Positions 24,812 through 35,832 of a stretch of DNA of 64,000 nt are shown piece by piece. A program made the translations under genes and the position numbers. Every line of letters begins with the position of its first letter. Positions within the stretch are counted from its first letter, which is position 1. The notes under the pieces were generated by a model. It was not told the origin of the DNA. It did no database searches and worked only from the letters and a program-made list of their open reading frames with translations. Source of the stretch: Copromyces sp. CBS 386.78 (Eukaryota; Ascomycota; Sordariomycetes; Sordariales; Sordariaceae); the NCBI GenBank assembly GCA_030685235.1, contig MU839227.1, positions 40,883 through 104,882 of the forward strand. The letters are read 5' to 3'.

Positions 24812-25800
24812 TCAACTCTCAGGCACCTTCAAGAGATCATCAACAAACACCACCTGTCCCGTCTCAATCGACCTATTCGCCGCAATCCCCGTCAATATCG
24901 ACGCCGCCCCATCGACATGGCTCGCCCCGCGCATGTACTCATCCGTCGTCGGCTCCCCAAACAAGTCATTCAGCAACACGCTATCCCCTCCTCCATGTGC
25001 GCCCTTGCTCTCCTCAATCTCAATCTCCCTTGGCTGCTCAAACAACGGCCTCAACAAGATCGTCCTCTTCTCCAACGCACCCTCCAGCGCCTGATCCCCT
25101 CCCGCATTAACATAGCTGTTCTCCACCACCTCCACCTCCAACCGGCCGCCCGTCCCGTTAAAATTCACGCGAAACCCTTCCCACGGAGCGTAAGCCGTCA
25201 AAGAATACGTCATGACCGCCCCGTTACGATATCGGATCAACAGGCTCATGGTATCCTCGATGCTGATCCCATCACTGAAAACACTCTGGTCGCGATAGTA
25301 CCCATCTTCCCCTTCGGCATCTAGATACAACGCCTTGAGCGCCGGGATGGTCTCCAAGTCTAGAGCGAAGGGATCCTCTTTGGCAACTTCGCTGCCGCGA
25401 GTGCGGCTGAGAAGATTTCGCGGCATCGGGGAGCGTCGATGGTCATGGGCTTTTCGGTGATGACGTTGCACCCAAGCTCGAGGGCGCGGACGATGTAGAT
25501 GTTGTGAGTGCGGTCGATCGTGGTCACAATCACCTCGTCCGGAGCAGTGGATTTGATCATGGCATCGAAGTCAGCGGCCAGAAAGGTGAGCACTTTACCG
25601 TGGCCCGGTGTCTCGAGTCGGCTGTTGGCGTAGTCCATCCTGACCTAGTTTGTATCGCATAGCCCGACGATGCACGAGGTTGAGCTGTAGTCGGTTGCAA
25701 TAGCATAGTAGAAGAACCTGGCTCGGCCACCAGTGCCAACGATAGCGTACCGTTTTCTCCCCGTGCCGCCTTTGGCAACGGGCTGGGATGCTTCGCTCAT
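24812..25800 (-). pseudogene. Gfo/Idh/MocA-family NAD(P)-dependent oxidoreductase, decayed
   Basis: Reading leftward from ATG 25800-25798, the protein begins with a Rossmann dinucleotide-binding stretch (YAIVGTGGRARFF, about residues 18-30). It continues through a second strand (CIVGLCD) and reaches the family motif EKP in NVITEKPMTIDAP. Three lesions are visible. Codon 52 is TAG (25647-25645) where the flanking frame continues in phase. Near 25370-25390 the frame breaks. Directly after it, in another frame, comes the C-terminal substrate-binding domain (PFALDL to FVDDLLKV), so a central block of perhaps 100-150 residues, with the usual catalytic Lys/His region, has been deleted. Family enzymes act on sugars and related polyols, but substrate is unknown. 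CAG-to-TAG at codon 52 fits a RIP-type C-to-T change. It stands head to head with the MFS gene at 26560, and the two may once have been a transporter/enzyme pair. Confidence 0.85.
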
Positions 25801-26559
25801 CTTGAGGGTCGTTTCTCAGATCCAGCCAGCTGCGGGGGGAAGTCCAGTAGTGAGCGGGCTATACCGCGGAGTGTTGGGGGTCAGCCAGGAGAATGTCAGT
25901 TGTGTAGCAAAAGGCACGAGGCGTGGAACGTCAAGAGGAAAGGAGGGTTGAAGAGCAGTCAGTATCGAGATGGATATCAACTATATTCCTCGTCTGGCTT
26001 GCCCCCTCGGTCATAGATAGCCCAGAGGCCGAAGATTAGGTTGAAGAGGACGAATGGATCGGCACGGATGCCGGCTTAATAGGGGAATGGTGGCATGCAA
26101 CCCCAACATCACTTCATCCTTCAACCCCCCAAAAACGCGGGGAAATGCGGAGAGCTAAATCATAGCATGGAATTGGGTTAGTTAAATACAGAAATACATG
26201 GACTGGGACTGTCCGCGTTATATTTGTGTAGACGAAGGGGCAGGTGACCAACCTACCTGCAAAGTCACCCAAGCTTTACAACCACTGAGGTTGAAGATGC
26301 CTTACTTTAGCTGTACTATACTATCACTAGATGAGGAGGTGGCTAGGCTGTCAATGCCTCCATGGTTCGTCCCAGACTCTTGCCATACACGTGGTGTGAT
26401 TCGGGGTAAAGGAAGGCGACCGATGGCCTAACGCTCTTTATCACAAAGGGCCGCCCCCTGAGGATCAGACGAGACGCTGCACGCTGGATCCGTTGTTTGG
26501 ATGATCCAGCACTTGCAAAGATCTGACATTGACAACAACACCTTGGACCGAAGATAATC
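25801..26559. other. Divergent intergenic region between oxidoreductase pseudogene and MFS gene
   Basis: 759 bp of ordinary sequence that would have held both promoters. I see no convincing TATA box, repeat or small gene. Confidence 0.5.
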
Positions 26560-28167
26560 ATGGCTCCAGACCAAAGCAAAGGACAGGACGATATCACTCT
26601 TGCGCCTGTCCATGAAGAGCCCACCATAAGGATAGCCCGCGACAAGGCTACCGACTTCCTTGCGAGCCATGCCGACGACGGAACATGCTTCACCTCCGCA
26701 GAGGAAAAGGCCGTCCTGCGCCGGATCGACCTTCGTGTTCTGCCCTTGCTCCTCGGGGCATACTTCTTTCAGCAGCTAGACAAAAGCTCGCTCAGCTATG
26801 TCTCCATCTTTGGGATCACCGACGACGCACACCTGGTGGGCAAGCAGTACTCATGGCTGGGTTCCATCCTGTACCTCGCACAGCTCTTCTGGCAACCCGC
26901 AGCAGCATGCATCCTCGTCAAGCTCCCCACCGGCAAGGTGATTGGGGCCGCCATCTTCCTCTGGGGTTGTTCTCTTGCCATCATGTCTGCTTGTACCGAC
27001 TTCAAGTCGTTGCTCGGGATGCGCTTTGTGCTCGGGTCGTTCGAAGCCATGATCGCGCCGAGCTGCGTTGCTGTCACGCAAATGTGGTGGCGCCGGAGCG
27101 AACAGACTCTGCGGACGAGCTACTGGAACGCCATGAACGGCGTGACCTTTATCGTGGGCAGCCTCTTCACCTATGGCCTGGGTCATATCCACAGCGAGAA
27201 GATGTTCCGCTACCAGTTAATCTTCTTGGTCTGCGGCCTCTTGACAGTCTTGTATTCCGTTGTTGTTCTGATCTTTATGCCAGACTCCCCGATGGGGGCC
27301 AAATATCTCAGGCAACGGGAGAAGGTCATTGCGGTCGAGCGGCTCAGAGCGAACCAGATGGGTGTGGCGTCGAGGACATGGCGATGGGACCACGTGGTTG
27401 AAACGCTCTTGGACTTGAGCGAAAAGGACACCAAGCTGACGCTGGGACACAGCATTGCTAGTGGCGGCATCGGGACTTTTGGCAACCTCATCGTCAAGTC
27501 GTTTGGATACTCGAGTTTCGAGACCATCCTGTTCAACATTCCGTTCGGCGTGATCCAGGTCGTTGCCATTGTCGGCACGGGCTGGTTTGCCACTAGGTTC
27601 CAGCGCAAGGGGTTGGTGATTGCTGGCGTCAGCGTCCTGCCCACCATCGGGACTATCCTGATGCTGACGGTGTCGCGAGAGCACAAGGGCGTCCTGTTGC
27701 TCGGCTACTACCTTGTGTCGTGCATAGGTACGCATGGCAGGCACAGAACACGGGAGGTGACACCAAGAAGAAGTGCACGTCGGCCATGGTGTTTTATCGG
27801 AATGTGCACGGGCAACGTCATCGGGCCTCTGCTGTACTCGACCGACCATGCACCTCTTTACCGACCCGGCCTGATTGCCGACCTGACCATGTTTGTCCAG
27901 GTGGGCGCCCTGTCGGCCCTGATCCCCTTCTACCTCATGTTTCTCAATCGCCGGCATGCTCGAAGGCGGGAGGAATTGGGAAAGACGGCCGACGTGGTGG
28001 ACGAGTCGATGGTTGCTAAGAGTCAACTGGAGACGAGCAAGGCGGTCGAGGTCGAAGAAGGCGGGGTCGCGGGGGCCCACGGCCACCAGCAACGGTCGCT
28101 CGAGGAGGATAACGCTCTGCAGGACATGACGGATCTGCGAAATGAGGATTTCATCTTTGTGTATTGA
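26560..28167 (+). CDS. MFS transporter of the allantoate permease (Dal5, anion:cation symporter) type, frameshift-scarred
   Basis: The 535-codon open frame matches the fungal Dal5-like family: an N-terminal hydrophilic leader, LRRIDLRVLPLLLGAYFFQQLDKSSLSYVSIFG, the WQPAAA and MRFVLGSFEA regions, the MPDSP loop, SGGIGTFGNLI, and a C-terminal tail ending NEDFIFVY. These carriers take up carboxylates, ureides or vitamins with protons at the plasma membrane. Two spots are abnormal. The hydrophobic segment expected before SGGIG (about residues 287-300) is replaced by the polar SEKDTKLTLG. At codons 390-410 the frame gives unrelated basic residues, while the family-like peptide AWQAQNTGGDTKKKCTS appears in another frame (27732-27782). 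A short deletion near 27727 and an extra T in TTTT 27792-27795 would explain this and restore phase. The frame is open throughout, but one membrane helix is destroyed, so it is probably non-functional. ATG context is AATCATGG. Confidence 0.75.
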   Translation: MAPDQSKGQDDITLAPVHEEPTIRIARDKATDFLASHADDGTCFTSAEEKAVLRRIDLRVLPLLLGAYFFQQLDKSSLSYVSIFGITDDAHLVGKQYSWLGSILYLAQLFWQPAAACILVKLPTGKVIGAAIFLWGCSLAIMSACTDFKSLLGMRFVLGSFEAMIAPSCVAVTQMWWRRSEQTLRTSYWNAMNGVTFIVGSLFTYGLGHIHSEKMFRYQLIFLVCGLLTVLYSVVVLIFMPDSPMGAKYLRQREKVIAVERLRANQMGVASRTWRWDHVVETLLDLSEKDTKLTLGHSIASGGIGTFGNLIVKSFGYSSFETILFNIPFGVIQVVAIVGTGWFATRFQRKGLVIAGVSVLPTIGTILMLTVSREHKGVLLLGYYLVSCIGTHGRHRTREVTPRRSARRPWCFIGMCTGNVIGPLLYSTDHAPLYRPGLIADLTMFVQVGALSALIPFYLMFLNRRHARRREELGKTADVVDESMVAKSQLETSKAVEVEEGGVAGAHGHQQRSLEEDNALQDMTDLRNEDFIFVY

Positions 28168-28452
28168 GATTGTTCTGGTGTTTTGGGGAAGTGGTACCTC
28201 TAGGTTCGGGGAGAAGACGACGGGAGCGACCGGATGTGTCACGGACGTGATTTGCAGAGGGCCAACTCCCCAGGGCATAGCGGGTCGGCGCCCTTCAGCA
28301 GACCCCGCAGCGGGGAGATGACGGGCAGCTCCCCGGGCCCCGCCGCGGCTGCAGGTCCGGTCGGGTGTCATTGCCTCCACTGGGCCCACTGTCGGCTGTC
28401 CGCTGTGGGGACGAACTCTAGTATACTCCATTCTGGCAACCGCTTCAAAACA
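28168..28452. other. Intergenic, GC-rich
   Basis: Downstream flank of the MFS gene up to the Copia-2 target duplication AAACA (28448-28452). No gene seen. A small palindrome CCCCGC-A-GCGGGG occurs at 28303-28315. Confidence 0.5.
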
Positions 28453-28632
28453 TGTCAGATTAGAGGGTGGATATCTGGGTTTCTGGCTATACTCAATCTG
28501 GGTTAGCCGCTCAGCCTCCTAGATTACTGGTTTCTGGGTCCCTCTGGGATACTCCAGCACCCCCCAGACCTTCTGGGCGAATTAATTACATATACTCTTC
28601 AATCAATTAATTCTATATAATTACATTTAATA
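28453..28632 (+). repeat. Copia-2 5' LTR
   Basis: 180 bp. Outer ~120 bp preserved, inner ~60 bp RIP-mutated (ends TTTAATA where the partner has TCTGACA). Confidence 0.93.
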
Positions 28633-31600
28633 ATTAATAGTCTGATTTACGTATTTACGATAGAAGCGCTATAATAATTAATATAAATAATATCCTTACG
28701 AAACTAATAACGTTAGCTATATTTTTATTAAAAGAATTTACTAATAAAATTATTATAATCGTCTTTAAAACCTAAAGCAATTAGCCTAGCTAGTATAAAA
28801 CTTTTAAATAATTAGTTAAAAGTAATTAAAACTTCGGCAATTAATTATTCAAGGACGGGCTTATAATTTAAAGGGTTTTACCTCCTAAGCTAGAAGACTT
28901 CTTCTTTACGAAGCCGGCGAAAGATTGTATATTAATAGTAAAAAAAGAATTTATTAAATTTAATAGAGGGATCCGGGTTAAAAAGATCGTAGCGACTATT
29001 ACAATAACTACAATAAATATTACAATAGCCTAAACCTAAACCCAAATTCAGATTTAAATTAACGAAAACGGTATTAAAACCGCCGCTATTACTATTATTT
29101 AATTTTAGTAAGAAGTTAAGGAAAATTCTAACGACGAAGAAGATTTTGAAAAGGAAAATAAATACTGTACCGAATAAAATATTAAAGAAAATATAGTAAT
29201 TAACCGCGTTACGGACTTTACTATAAGAAGAAAGGTTATTTACAATTAGGTTAATAATACGTATAATACCCGCTATAAATATTAGAAGGACTTCGATAAT
29301 ATTAATATAAGAGTCTGCAATTAAATAAGTATTTATATTACTAGTTAATTTACCGATATCGCTTTCGAGTAAGATAAATCTATTTATAAATAATTAAAAT
29401 AAATTAAGTATTAGATTAATTACTGCCCTATCGATTAAATCGCTACCGCCCAGTAAAAATATTAAACCTTTATTAAGGAGACCGCTAAAAAATAATTTAA
29501 AGACTTCGAAAAGTGGGTTTTAAATTAGGAAGTCCTTATTACTAATAATAAAAGACTAAGTATTAACGAAATTACTTCCCTTATTTTATAATTTATTAAT
29601 TTTATTAATATAATCCGCGAATATAAATTTATTTAAATAAATAATATTTAAAAATTTAATTGCGACTTAGAAAATTCGTATTTAAATTATAAAAATATAT
29701 TTACTAATTTTAAAAGGGTTAGTATATTAGAATATACTATACTACTAGCCGGTAAAAAAATTATAATTTGTAGTGCTTAGGGTGTTAGTTAATTTAGTTC
29801 GAAAGAATTTATATTTAAGAGGGAGGACGCTCCTAATTTTAATTATAAAAAGAAGCGGAAGGTATATGTAAAGAAGAAATGTAGCGCGGATAAAAATGCG
29901 AATAATTTTTTATAGCCGAAAAAGAAAAGAAGATCCGTACTACTATATAAAGTATACGAGCGAAATCTTTACTTAATAATACGCTACTAGTATTTAATAT
30001 TTAAAATTAAAAATAACTTTGTTTAGAAGTTTAATAATTCTATTTAGAAGTTTATTAATGAGAATTTTAAAAAGTTTCCTAAAATTTGTAAGGAAGTAGA
30101 AAAGGCTAGGAACTAAATGCGGGACCGTTTTACTATTTCTACGTAGACCGCTACTTTAAGGATTTAAAGGCGATAAAAAATCGGTATTTATAATTTAGCG
30201 TTTTTTATTAAATAAAGTACTTTTAACGCGAATAACGGGGGGGATATTTATTTATTTAAAAATTCTATAATCTTCGATTTTAGGGCTTCCCTTTATATTT
30301 TTAACGAGATTAATCGTTTTTCTTTATTTCGAATAGTGTTTTTAAAGGATTGCGTTTAGGCTAGAGATTCTTAAATATTTATTAAGGGTTTTAGGATTAT
30401 TAACGTAGAAGTATAGGGAGAGAGGGGAATTTTATAATTATAATTAAGAGAAATCGCCTTCTATTTTAACTTTATTATAAATTTTATATTTTTATATTTA
30501 TTTTAAAAATAAGGTTTTTACTAGGATTATAAATTATTTAGTAATTACCTTCGTCGATTAGACGATTTAATTTTTTATTTCCTTTAAAAAATCTATTATT
30601 AAACGATTTTCGAATATTTTCCCCTCTCCTTTAATTATATTACTTTCTTTATTCGATAAAATTATTTTAATTCTTATATTAGCCGTCGCGTATATAAAAT
30701 ACCCGCCCAACTCTAATATAAACGATTTAATTATTATAATTTATAAATTTTTAAATATTTTTATAATGTTAAAGGCGCTAGATTTAAAAGATTAGCGACT
30801 TATTAATATAATACGTACGGTATATTTAAAATTAAACGATAAATTATACGAAAATTACGCAATTGAAATTTCGGATTAGGAGAATATTTCGCCGTCGATT
30901 TTTTCGAATACGAATAAGGGAAAAGAGGTTTTAAATATATAATATTCGTTACTTATCGATAGATTAAATTTATTTAGGATATCTATATAGTCATACGTAT
31001 AGTAGAAGCTATCGTTAAAGGACTACTTTTAATTATCGATATAATTAATTACCGGTATAGTATTAAAGTTAAATATATTAAATGCGATAACGAATTTAAT
31101 AGTTAATACGTTAGGGATAAGCTCGCTATTCGCCTTATTATTTTCGAACTTTCAATACTTAATATTTAAGTTTAAAACGGCGGTATTAAACGTTTAAGGG
31201 GTATAATTAAAGAAAAGGCGCGCGCTATAGTAAATAGTTCCTATTTCCCTTATAACTTTTAATTTTAAATCGTTTTAATAATAGTTTATTTTACTAACCG
31301 ATCGCCTAAATATCTCTATAATTAGAAATCTTCCTACAAATAGTTTTATACTTTCGTAGCCTACTATAAAGGGGTATAAATTAATCCCCGGAAGCCTAAT
31401 CTCAACTATTTATATATTTACGGTTATAAAGTCTATATAATAATAGGAGTCGTTTAAAAGAAGGAATAGTAACGAAAGAAATTCTAATTAAAAGTATAGA
31501 TCGGTTACTTCGTTAACTACGCTACTTTATCTATTTATTAAATTTAGAACCCGTAGACTAATTATATTATTTATACTTGTAATATACTCTTTAATGAGAA

Positions 31601-33801
31601 TTCAATCTATTTAAGGAACTCTAACGAAATTAAAGAGGGGTTAAGACTAATTAGCGATAAAATTTCTAATTTACTTAATAAAGTCGATTATTTACCTTAA
31701 TTATCTATATAGTACTTCGAACCCTTTAATACAATTTAAAATATAGAAGATAATAGTATTATTTATTTACTATTTTTACTTTTCGATAATAAACTATAAA
31801 TAAATAGTAATATTATTAACTTTAAACTAATTAAATTTAGTATTTAAAGTAAAATATCCTTCGATTTTATATTTAAATATCCTAGCCCTCTAAGTATACC
31901 GCTAGCCGCTCTCTCTATTAATCTTACTATTAACCTATTAGAGCCTATCTTTTTCCCGACTTTCGAACTATAAGAAGTTGCCTTTAACGCTAGGAGATTC
32001 GTTCAATTAATAAGTTAGAAATAGGGTAAGGTTATTATAAAGGTAGAAATTAATTGTCTAATTATTAAGGGTAGCCGGTTAAATTTTATTAAGCGTTAAA
32101 ATCTACCTTTAGTCGTAAAGACTTATTATAATTTCGAATATTATAAATTAAGAAACTTCTTTAAATAAATAGAAGAAATATACTTTAATAGCTATAAGGA
32201 AATAAAGTCGTAAGTAAAAGTTAATAAAGATATCCCTCGTACTAAGGGTATTTAAATCCTTAACTATATATAGGTATATATATATAAGTTTAATAAGTAT
32301 AGTTACCTTTAAAAGGTAAAGGTTCGCCTTATAATTAGAGGGGATTAATAATATTATTATAGGAAAGAAACGTACGCCTCTATATTAATTAATCGTTCTT
32401 TCTAATTTATTATTATTTACGCTACTAAATTTAATTTTGAATTTATTTAATATAACGTTATAAATACCTTTGTTAATACCTATTTTAATAAAGAGATTTA
32501 TATACGTATACCCCCTAAATATCGAAAGTATTATATAGTATTTAAATTATTTAAAACCTTCTATAATTTGCGATATATTTTTCTATTTTAGTAACGAAAA
32601 TTTAATAATACTTTTAAGAGTATAGGTTTTTAATTATTATTCGAAGATCCGTATATCCTTAAATACGGTAGGATTTTAATCTTCTACTATATTAATAATA
32701 TTATATTTACCTTCGATTAGAAATTATATAATAAAATTAATTAAATAATAAAGAATCTAGAGGAAAAATATAAATTTATAGGGGGTAATAACCTTTAATA
32801 ATTTCTAAGTATCGAAATTATTCGAGATCGAGAGGTAAGACGGATTTAATTATTTTAACGGGAGTATATTTATAAAATTATTAAATTTATTAAGAATCCC
32901 TATACCTTCGCCTTTATTTTAATAAGTAACGAAGAATTTTTGCTTTATAATAGCGTAGCTACTTTTAATAAAATATAGGATTATTAAATCGTTATCGGAT
33001 TAATAATATACGCTATAGTAATTACCCGAATAAATATCGTTTTTATAGCTAGCCGTTTAATTCGCTACAATTATAATCCTAGTCTTTAGTATTATAAAAT
33101 TATTAATAAGGTATTATATTACCTTTAATTCTATTTAAATCTCTCCCTCTATTTTGGATTATTATTAAAATTCGAAATAGTTTTAAATACTTTATACGCC
33201 GATAATTTACTAAATTAAAAAAGCTTATATAAGTTTATAATTAAATTATTTGGCGGTTTTGTATATTAGGGTATTATTAAATAGAAAATAATATCGATTT
33301 TAATAATTAAAGTAGAGTTACTATTTATTTCTAACGTAGTAAAGGAAGCTATCGCTATTATACGCTTATATAAGGAGATCGAAATCCCTTTCAATTAGGA
33401 AGTACTTATAATTGGCTATAATAATATTTAAACAATTTGTATTCTAACCGTTAAAGTATTATAATTAATAATTAAATTTAAATATATTAATATTTATCGT
33501 TACTAATTATAGTAAGAGATTATAGAAGGAAGGATTGTAGTCGAATATTTAGAAATAAAGAAAATATTAATAAACGGTTTAATAAAGGTACTAGGATAGT
33601 TAGATTACGAGAAATTCTGGGATTTAATAGGAATAGTAAACGCACCAGCTCGTAAAGAGATGAGGATTAGGAAGGAAGTTCCCGACGATATTTTAGAAGA
33701 TGCTTATAGTTTAGTTGGGGAGATTAATATACTAGAAGAGAGAAAATTGTAAATAATTTCACTTTTGCCTTATTTTAAGAAAGTCTATAAGTGAAGGGGT
33801 A

Positions 33802-33981
33802 TATTAAATTAGAGGGTAGATATTTAGGTTTTTAATTATATTCAATTTGGGTTAGCCGCCTAGCCCCCTAGATTATTGGTTTTTGGGTCCCTCTAGGATA
33901 CTCTAGCACCCCCTAGACCTTCTGGGCGAGTTAGTTATATACACTCTTCAATCAATTAATTCTGCACAGTCACATCTGACA
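33802..33981 (+). repeat. Copia-2 3' LTR
   Basis: 180 bp. Begins TATTAAATT (mutated) and ends TCTGACA (preserved). Aligns without gaps to 28453-28632. Confidence 0.93.
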
Positions 33982-33986
33982 AAACA

Positions 33987-34365
33987 TGATCCTAATAAGG
34001 TATTTACTTTACTTGGAAAGATGACCATTCGTACCGTACTTAACTACTAGGTGTTTCAACCCCGCGAATTCGCGAATAGAAAGCCCGACATGTTTCCTCT
34101 ACGCTTGGGGAAGTTGCAGTGTTGCAACCCGCGATGACTCCTTCCCATTGACCCTATTGACCCACTAACACAACAGTCTTTTCTAGGCAACAGCGCCCTC
34201 GACTGGAGGCACCTTCTTCCCGCATGGTGCTTTTATAACGGCGGGCTCTTCACTTTTCGTCTCATTCTTCCTCCTTCCATCTTTTTTTTTTCATCCTCTT
34301 CACCCCCTACTCCACTCATATTTTCCACCCATCAATCCCGCATTCCCTGCTTTCATCCAACAATC
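33987..34365 (+). promoter_or_regulatory. Upstream region of the 34366 gene with TATA-like box
   Basis: A TTTATAA motif at 34232-34238 is followed by a pyrimidine-rich tract (about 34248-34345) that leads to the ATG at 34366, the usual look of a filamentous-fungal core promoter. The rest of this stretch holds no gene. Confidence 0.4.
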
Positions 34366-34920
34366 ATGGCGCGGATTAGGCGCTGGCTCGTCTGCAACCT
34401 CTGCCAGACCATCATCCCACCAGGCCATGAAGACCTTAACCGCGCCGATGTGGAAGGGCGTATCAGTAGGCTGGATTGGCATAAAGAAACCAGGGCAGTG
34501 AGAGCAGTCAGAGACACTTTCTCTCCCTTCCTTACTGGTGTTGGCTTTTTGGACACTAATTGTGTGCTCGAGGCTAGTCACGATCCTGATGTTGCCTACA
34601 TATCAGCCACAAGACACCAGAACCCGGGGCTTCGGAATGATGCCATCTTGGGTCAGTCTGGCACCGGTCAGACCAACAACCCCAAGTACCTCGCATTCGT
34701 CTTCCATGATGCTTGCTGGCAGCTGTTCTTGGCCGGGATTCTGCCTGGTCTTCCAGACTCTGTCACAACCTGCCGCGCACCTCAAGAGCAGGTTGGACTT
34801 GTTGCCGAGGCTCTGTTCCTCGGGGAGTTATGCGACGATAGATTGGATCCAAACACTAACACTAACGGCGGGCGCGTTGGGTGGTATATGAGGAACAAGC
34901 GATGCATTCAGGTAGGTTAA
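34366..34920 (+). CDS. Hypothetical protein, perhaps the first exon of a longer fungal F-box-associated-type protein
   Basis: The 184-residue frame has normal coding composition. It begins with a CxxC pair (VCNLCQTIIPPGH) and contains AFVFHDACWQLF at about residues 110-121. That resembles the PIHDSCW/VHEACWE motif seen near the N-terminus of many large fungal proteins of the F-box type. Those are usually 400-700 residues, so this one is short. The end of the frame falls on a strong splice donor, ATTCAG|GTAGGT (34912), and the stop TAA comes two codons later, so the annotated stop may be intronic and the gene longer. I could not fix a convincing acceptor or second exon. Start context AATCATGG, 130 bp after a TATA-like box. 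No function can be assigned. Confidence 0.55.
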   Translation: MARIRRWLVCNLCQTIIPPGHEDLNRADVEGRISRLDWHKETRAVRAVRDTFSPFLTGVGFLDTNCVLEASHDPDVAYISATRHQNPGLRNDAILGQSGTGQTNNPKYLAFVFHDACWQLFLAGILPGLPDSVTTCRAPQEQVGLVAEALFLGELCDDRLDPNTNTNGGRVGWYMRNKRCIQVG

Positions 34921-35241
34921 AGGCTAGAGGCATGCCAGTTGGCCGCATTACTTCTCTTTCTTTTATATCTCTTTACCACCGTGTTCTCAGCGAGTAAGAG
35001 CATGCGGCAGCTCTGACGATAACTGGTAACACCCAAGCAATTACCTACGGAGAAAAAACAACGCGCAATTTATTCTTTGTTGTCTTTCGTCTATGCCATA
35101 CTTGATGCATGAAACTGAACCATTCTCACCATTTGCCTGCCTCTCCTCCGTCTTTATTTCCCATCACTGTCAACATCACCACCTCCAACCCACTCTGCCA
35201 CCCACCATCATCAACCGACTCAGCACCCACCTTGAAATTAC
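34921..35241. other. Intergenic or intron/3' part of the 34366 gene
   Basis: No clear reading frame. If the donor at 34912 is used, an intron would begin here. The right part lies downstream of the minus-strand gene at 35242. Confidence 0.4.
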
Positions 35242-35832
35242 CTACCAACTCTCCTCCAAAACCATCCTTTCCCTCTCCAACCCTTCCACCTCCGCTTCCA
35301 ACCTCTTAATCGCCATCCCCAGTTCATCGACGACCCCCTGCCAATGGAGAAACCCCCTCAAGCTCGCCGGTTCCTCTGTTCGATATCTCCTTGCTCTGCA
35401 AGCGTTAGAAGCCAAAGCTAGGAGATCCATATCTTGCGCATCTGGTGAGGGCGTACGTATGCGTGAGTTTGGACCCGTGGTTGTGGTTGCTGCGTGAAGG
35501 ATATCAGCCATTGAGTCCTGTTCTCTCTGGAGAGAGAGTTTAGTTAGGTTGAGGACTGTGAGGAGGGTAATTAGTTGGTGGAGGCGGTGGGTGCTGATTT
35601 TGTTTTTGGGTTGCGGCTTTGTCTCTTCGGGACCGGGGGCGGGAACCGGGAGATGGTCGGGAAGAGAGCCGGGACCGGGGAGAGGAGGGAGGGTTTTTGA
35701 AAGAGAAGCGGAGAAAGAAAGAGGAGAAGGAGACCTTGAGGTTGAGGTGGAGCTGGGGCCCGAGGAGGAGGAAGGGACGGGGGAAGGAGAACGGGATGGA
35801 AAACGGGATGGAAAGAGTGAACGAAGGTGCAT
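35242..35832 (-). CDS. Hypothetical Ser/Pro-rich protein with C-terminal coiled coil
   Basis: The 196-residue frame has a low-complexity Ser/Pro/Arg-rich N-terminal half (1-70), a helical middle (HRLHQLITLLTVLNLTKLSLQRE, about 80-103) and a heptad-like charged C-terminus (DELGMAIKRLEAEVEGLERERMVLEE). No signal peptide or known domain. An overlapping + strand frame (35549-35890) is basic low-complexity and looks like the antisense shadow. I prefer the minus strand because of the amphipathic C-terminus. Function unknown. The ATG is the first in the frame. Confidence 0.5.
   Translation of the reverse strand: MHLRSLFPSRFPSRSPSPVPSSSSGPSSTSTSRSPSPLSFSASLSKTLPPLPGPGSLPDHLPVPAPGPEETKPQPKNKISTHRLHQLITLLTVLNLTKLSLQREQDSMADILHAATTTTGPNSRIRTPSPDAQDMDLLALASNACRARRYRTEEPASLRGFLHWQGVVDELGMAIKRLEAEVEGLERERMVLEESW

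Larger units (their letters stand above)
28453..33981 (+). mobile_element. Copia-2: complete, un-nested Copia retrotransposon
   Basis: 5529 bp with 180-bp LTRs and a perfect 5-bp target duplication AAACA (28448-28452, 33982-33986). The order of pieces through many RIP stops is gag (about 28640-30000), integrase (about 30880-31600, with a CDNEF block and a KYLYN block), RT (about 32200-33000, active site YYINN near 32683-32700 from YVDD) and RNase H (to about 33770). A purine tract GTGAAGGGGT lies at 33791-33800. The terminal nonamers match those of Copia-1/3, but the LTR interior differs, so it is a related, separate family. Confidence 0.93.

Noticed and set aside
28303..28315. Palindrome CCCCGC-A-GCGGGG as a zinc-cluster factor site
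   Set aside because: A single GC-rich palindrome in GC-rich flank downstream of the gene, with no second copy or position to support regulation.
27217..28431. 404-codon minus-strand frame opposite the transporter
   Set aside because: It is antisense to a well-recognised MFS gene and has a His/Arg/Pro-rich shadow composition.
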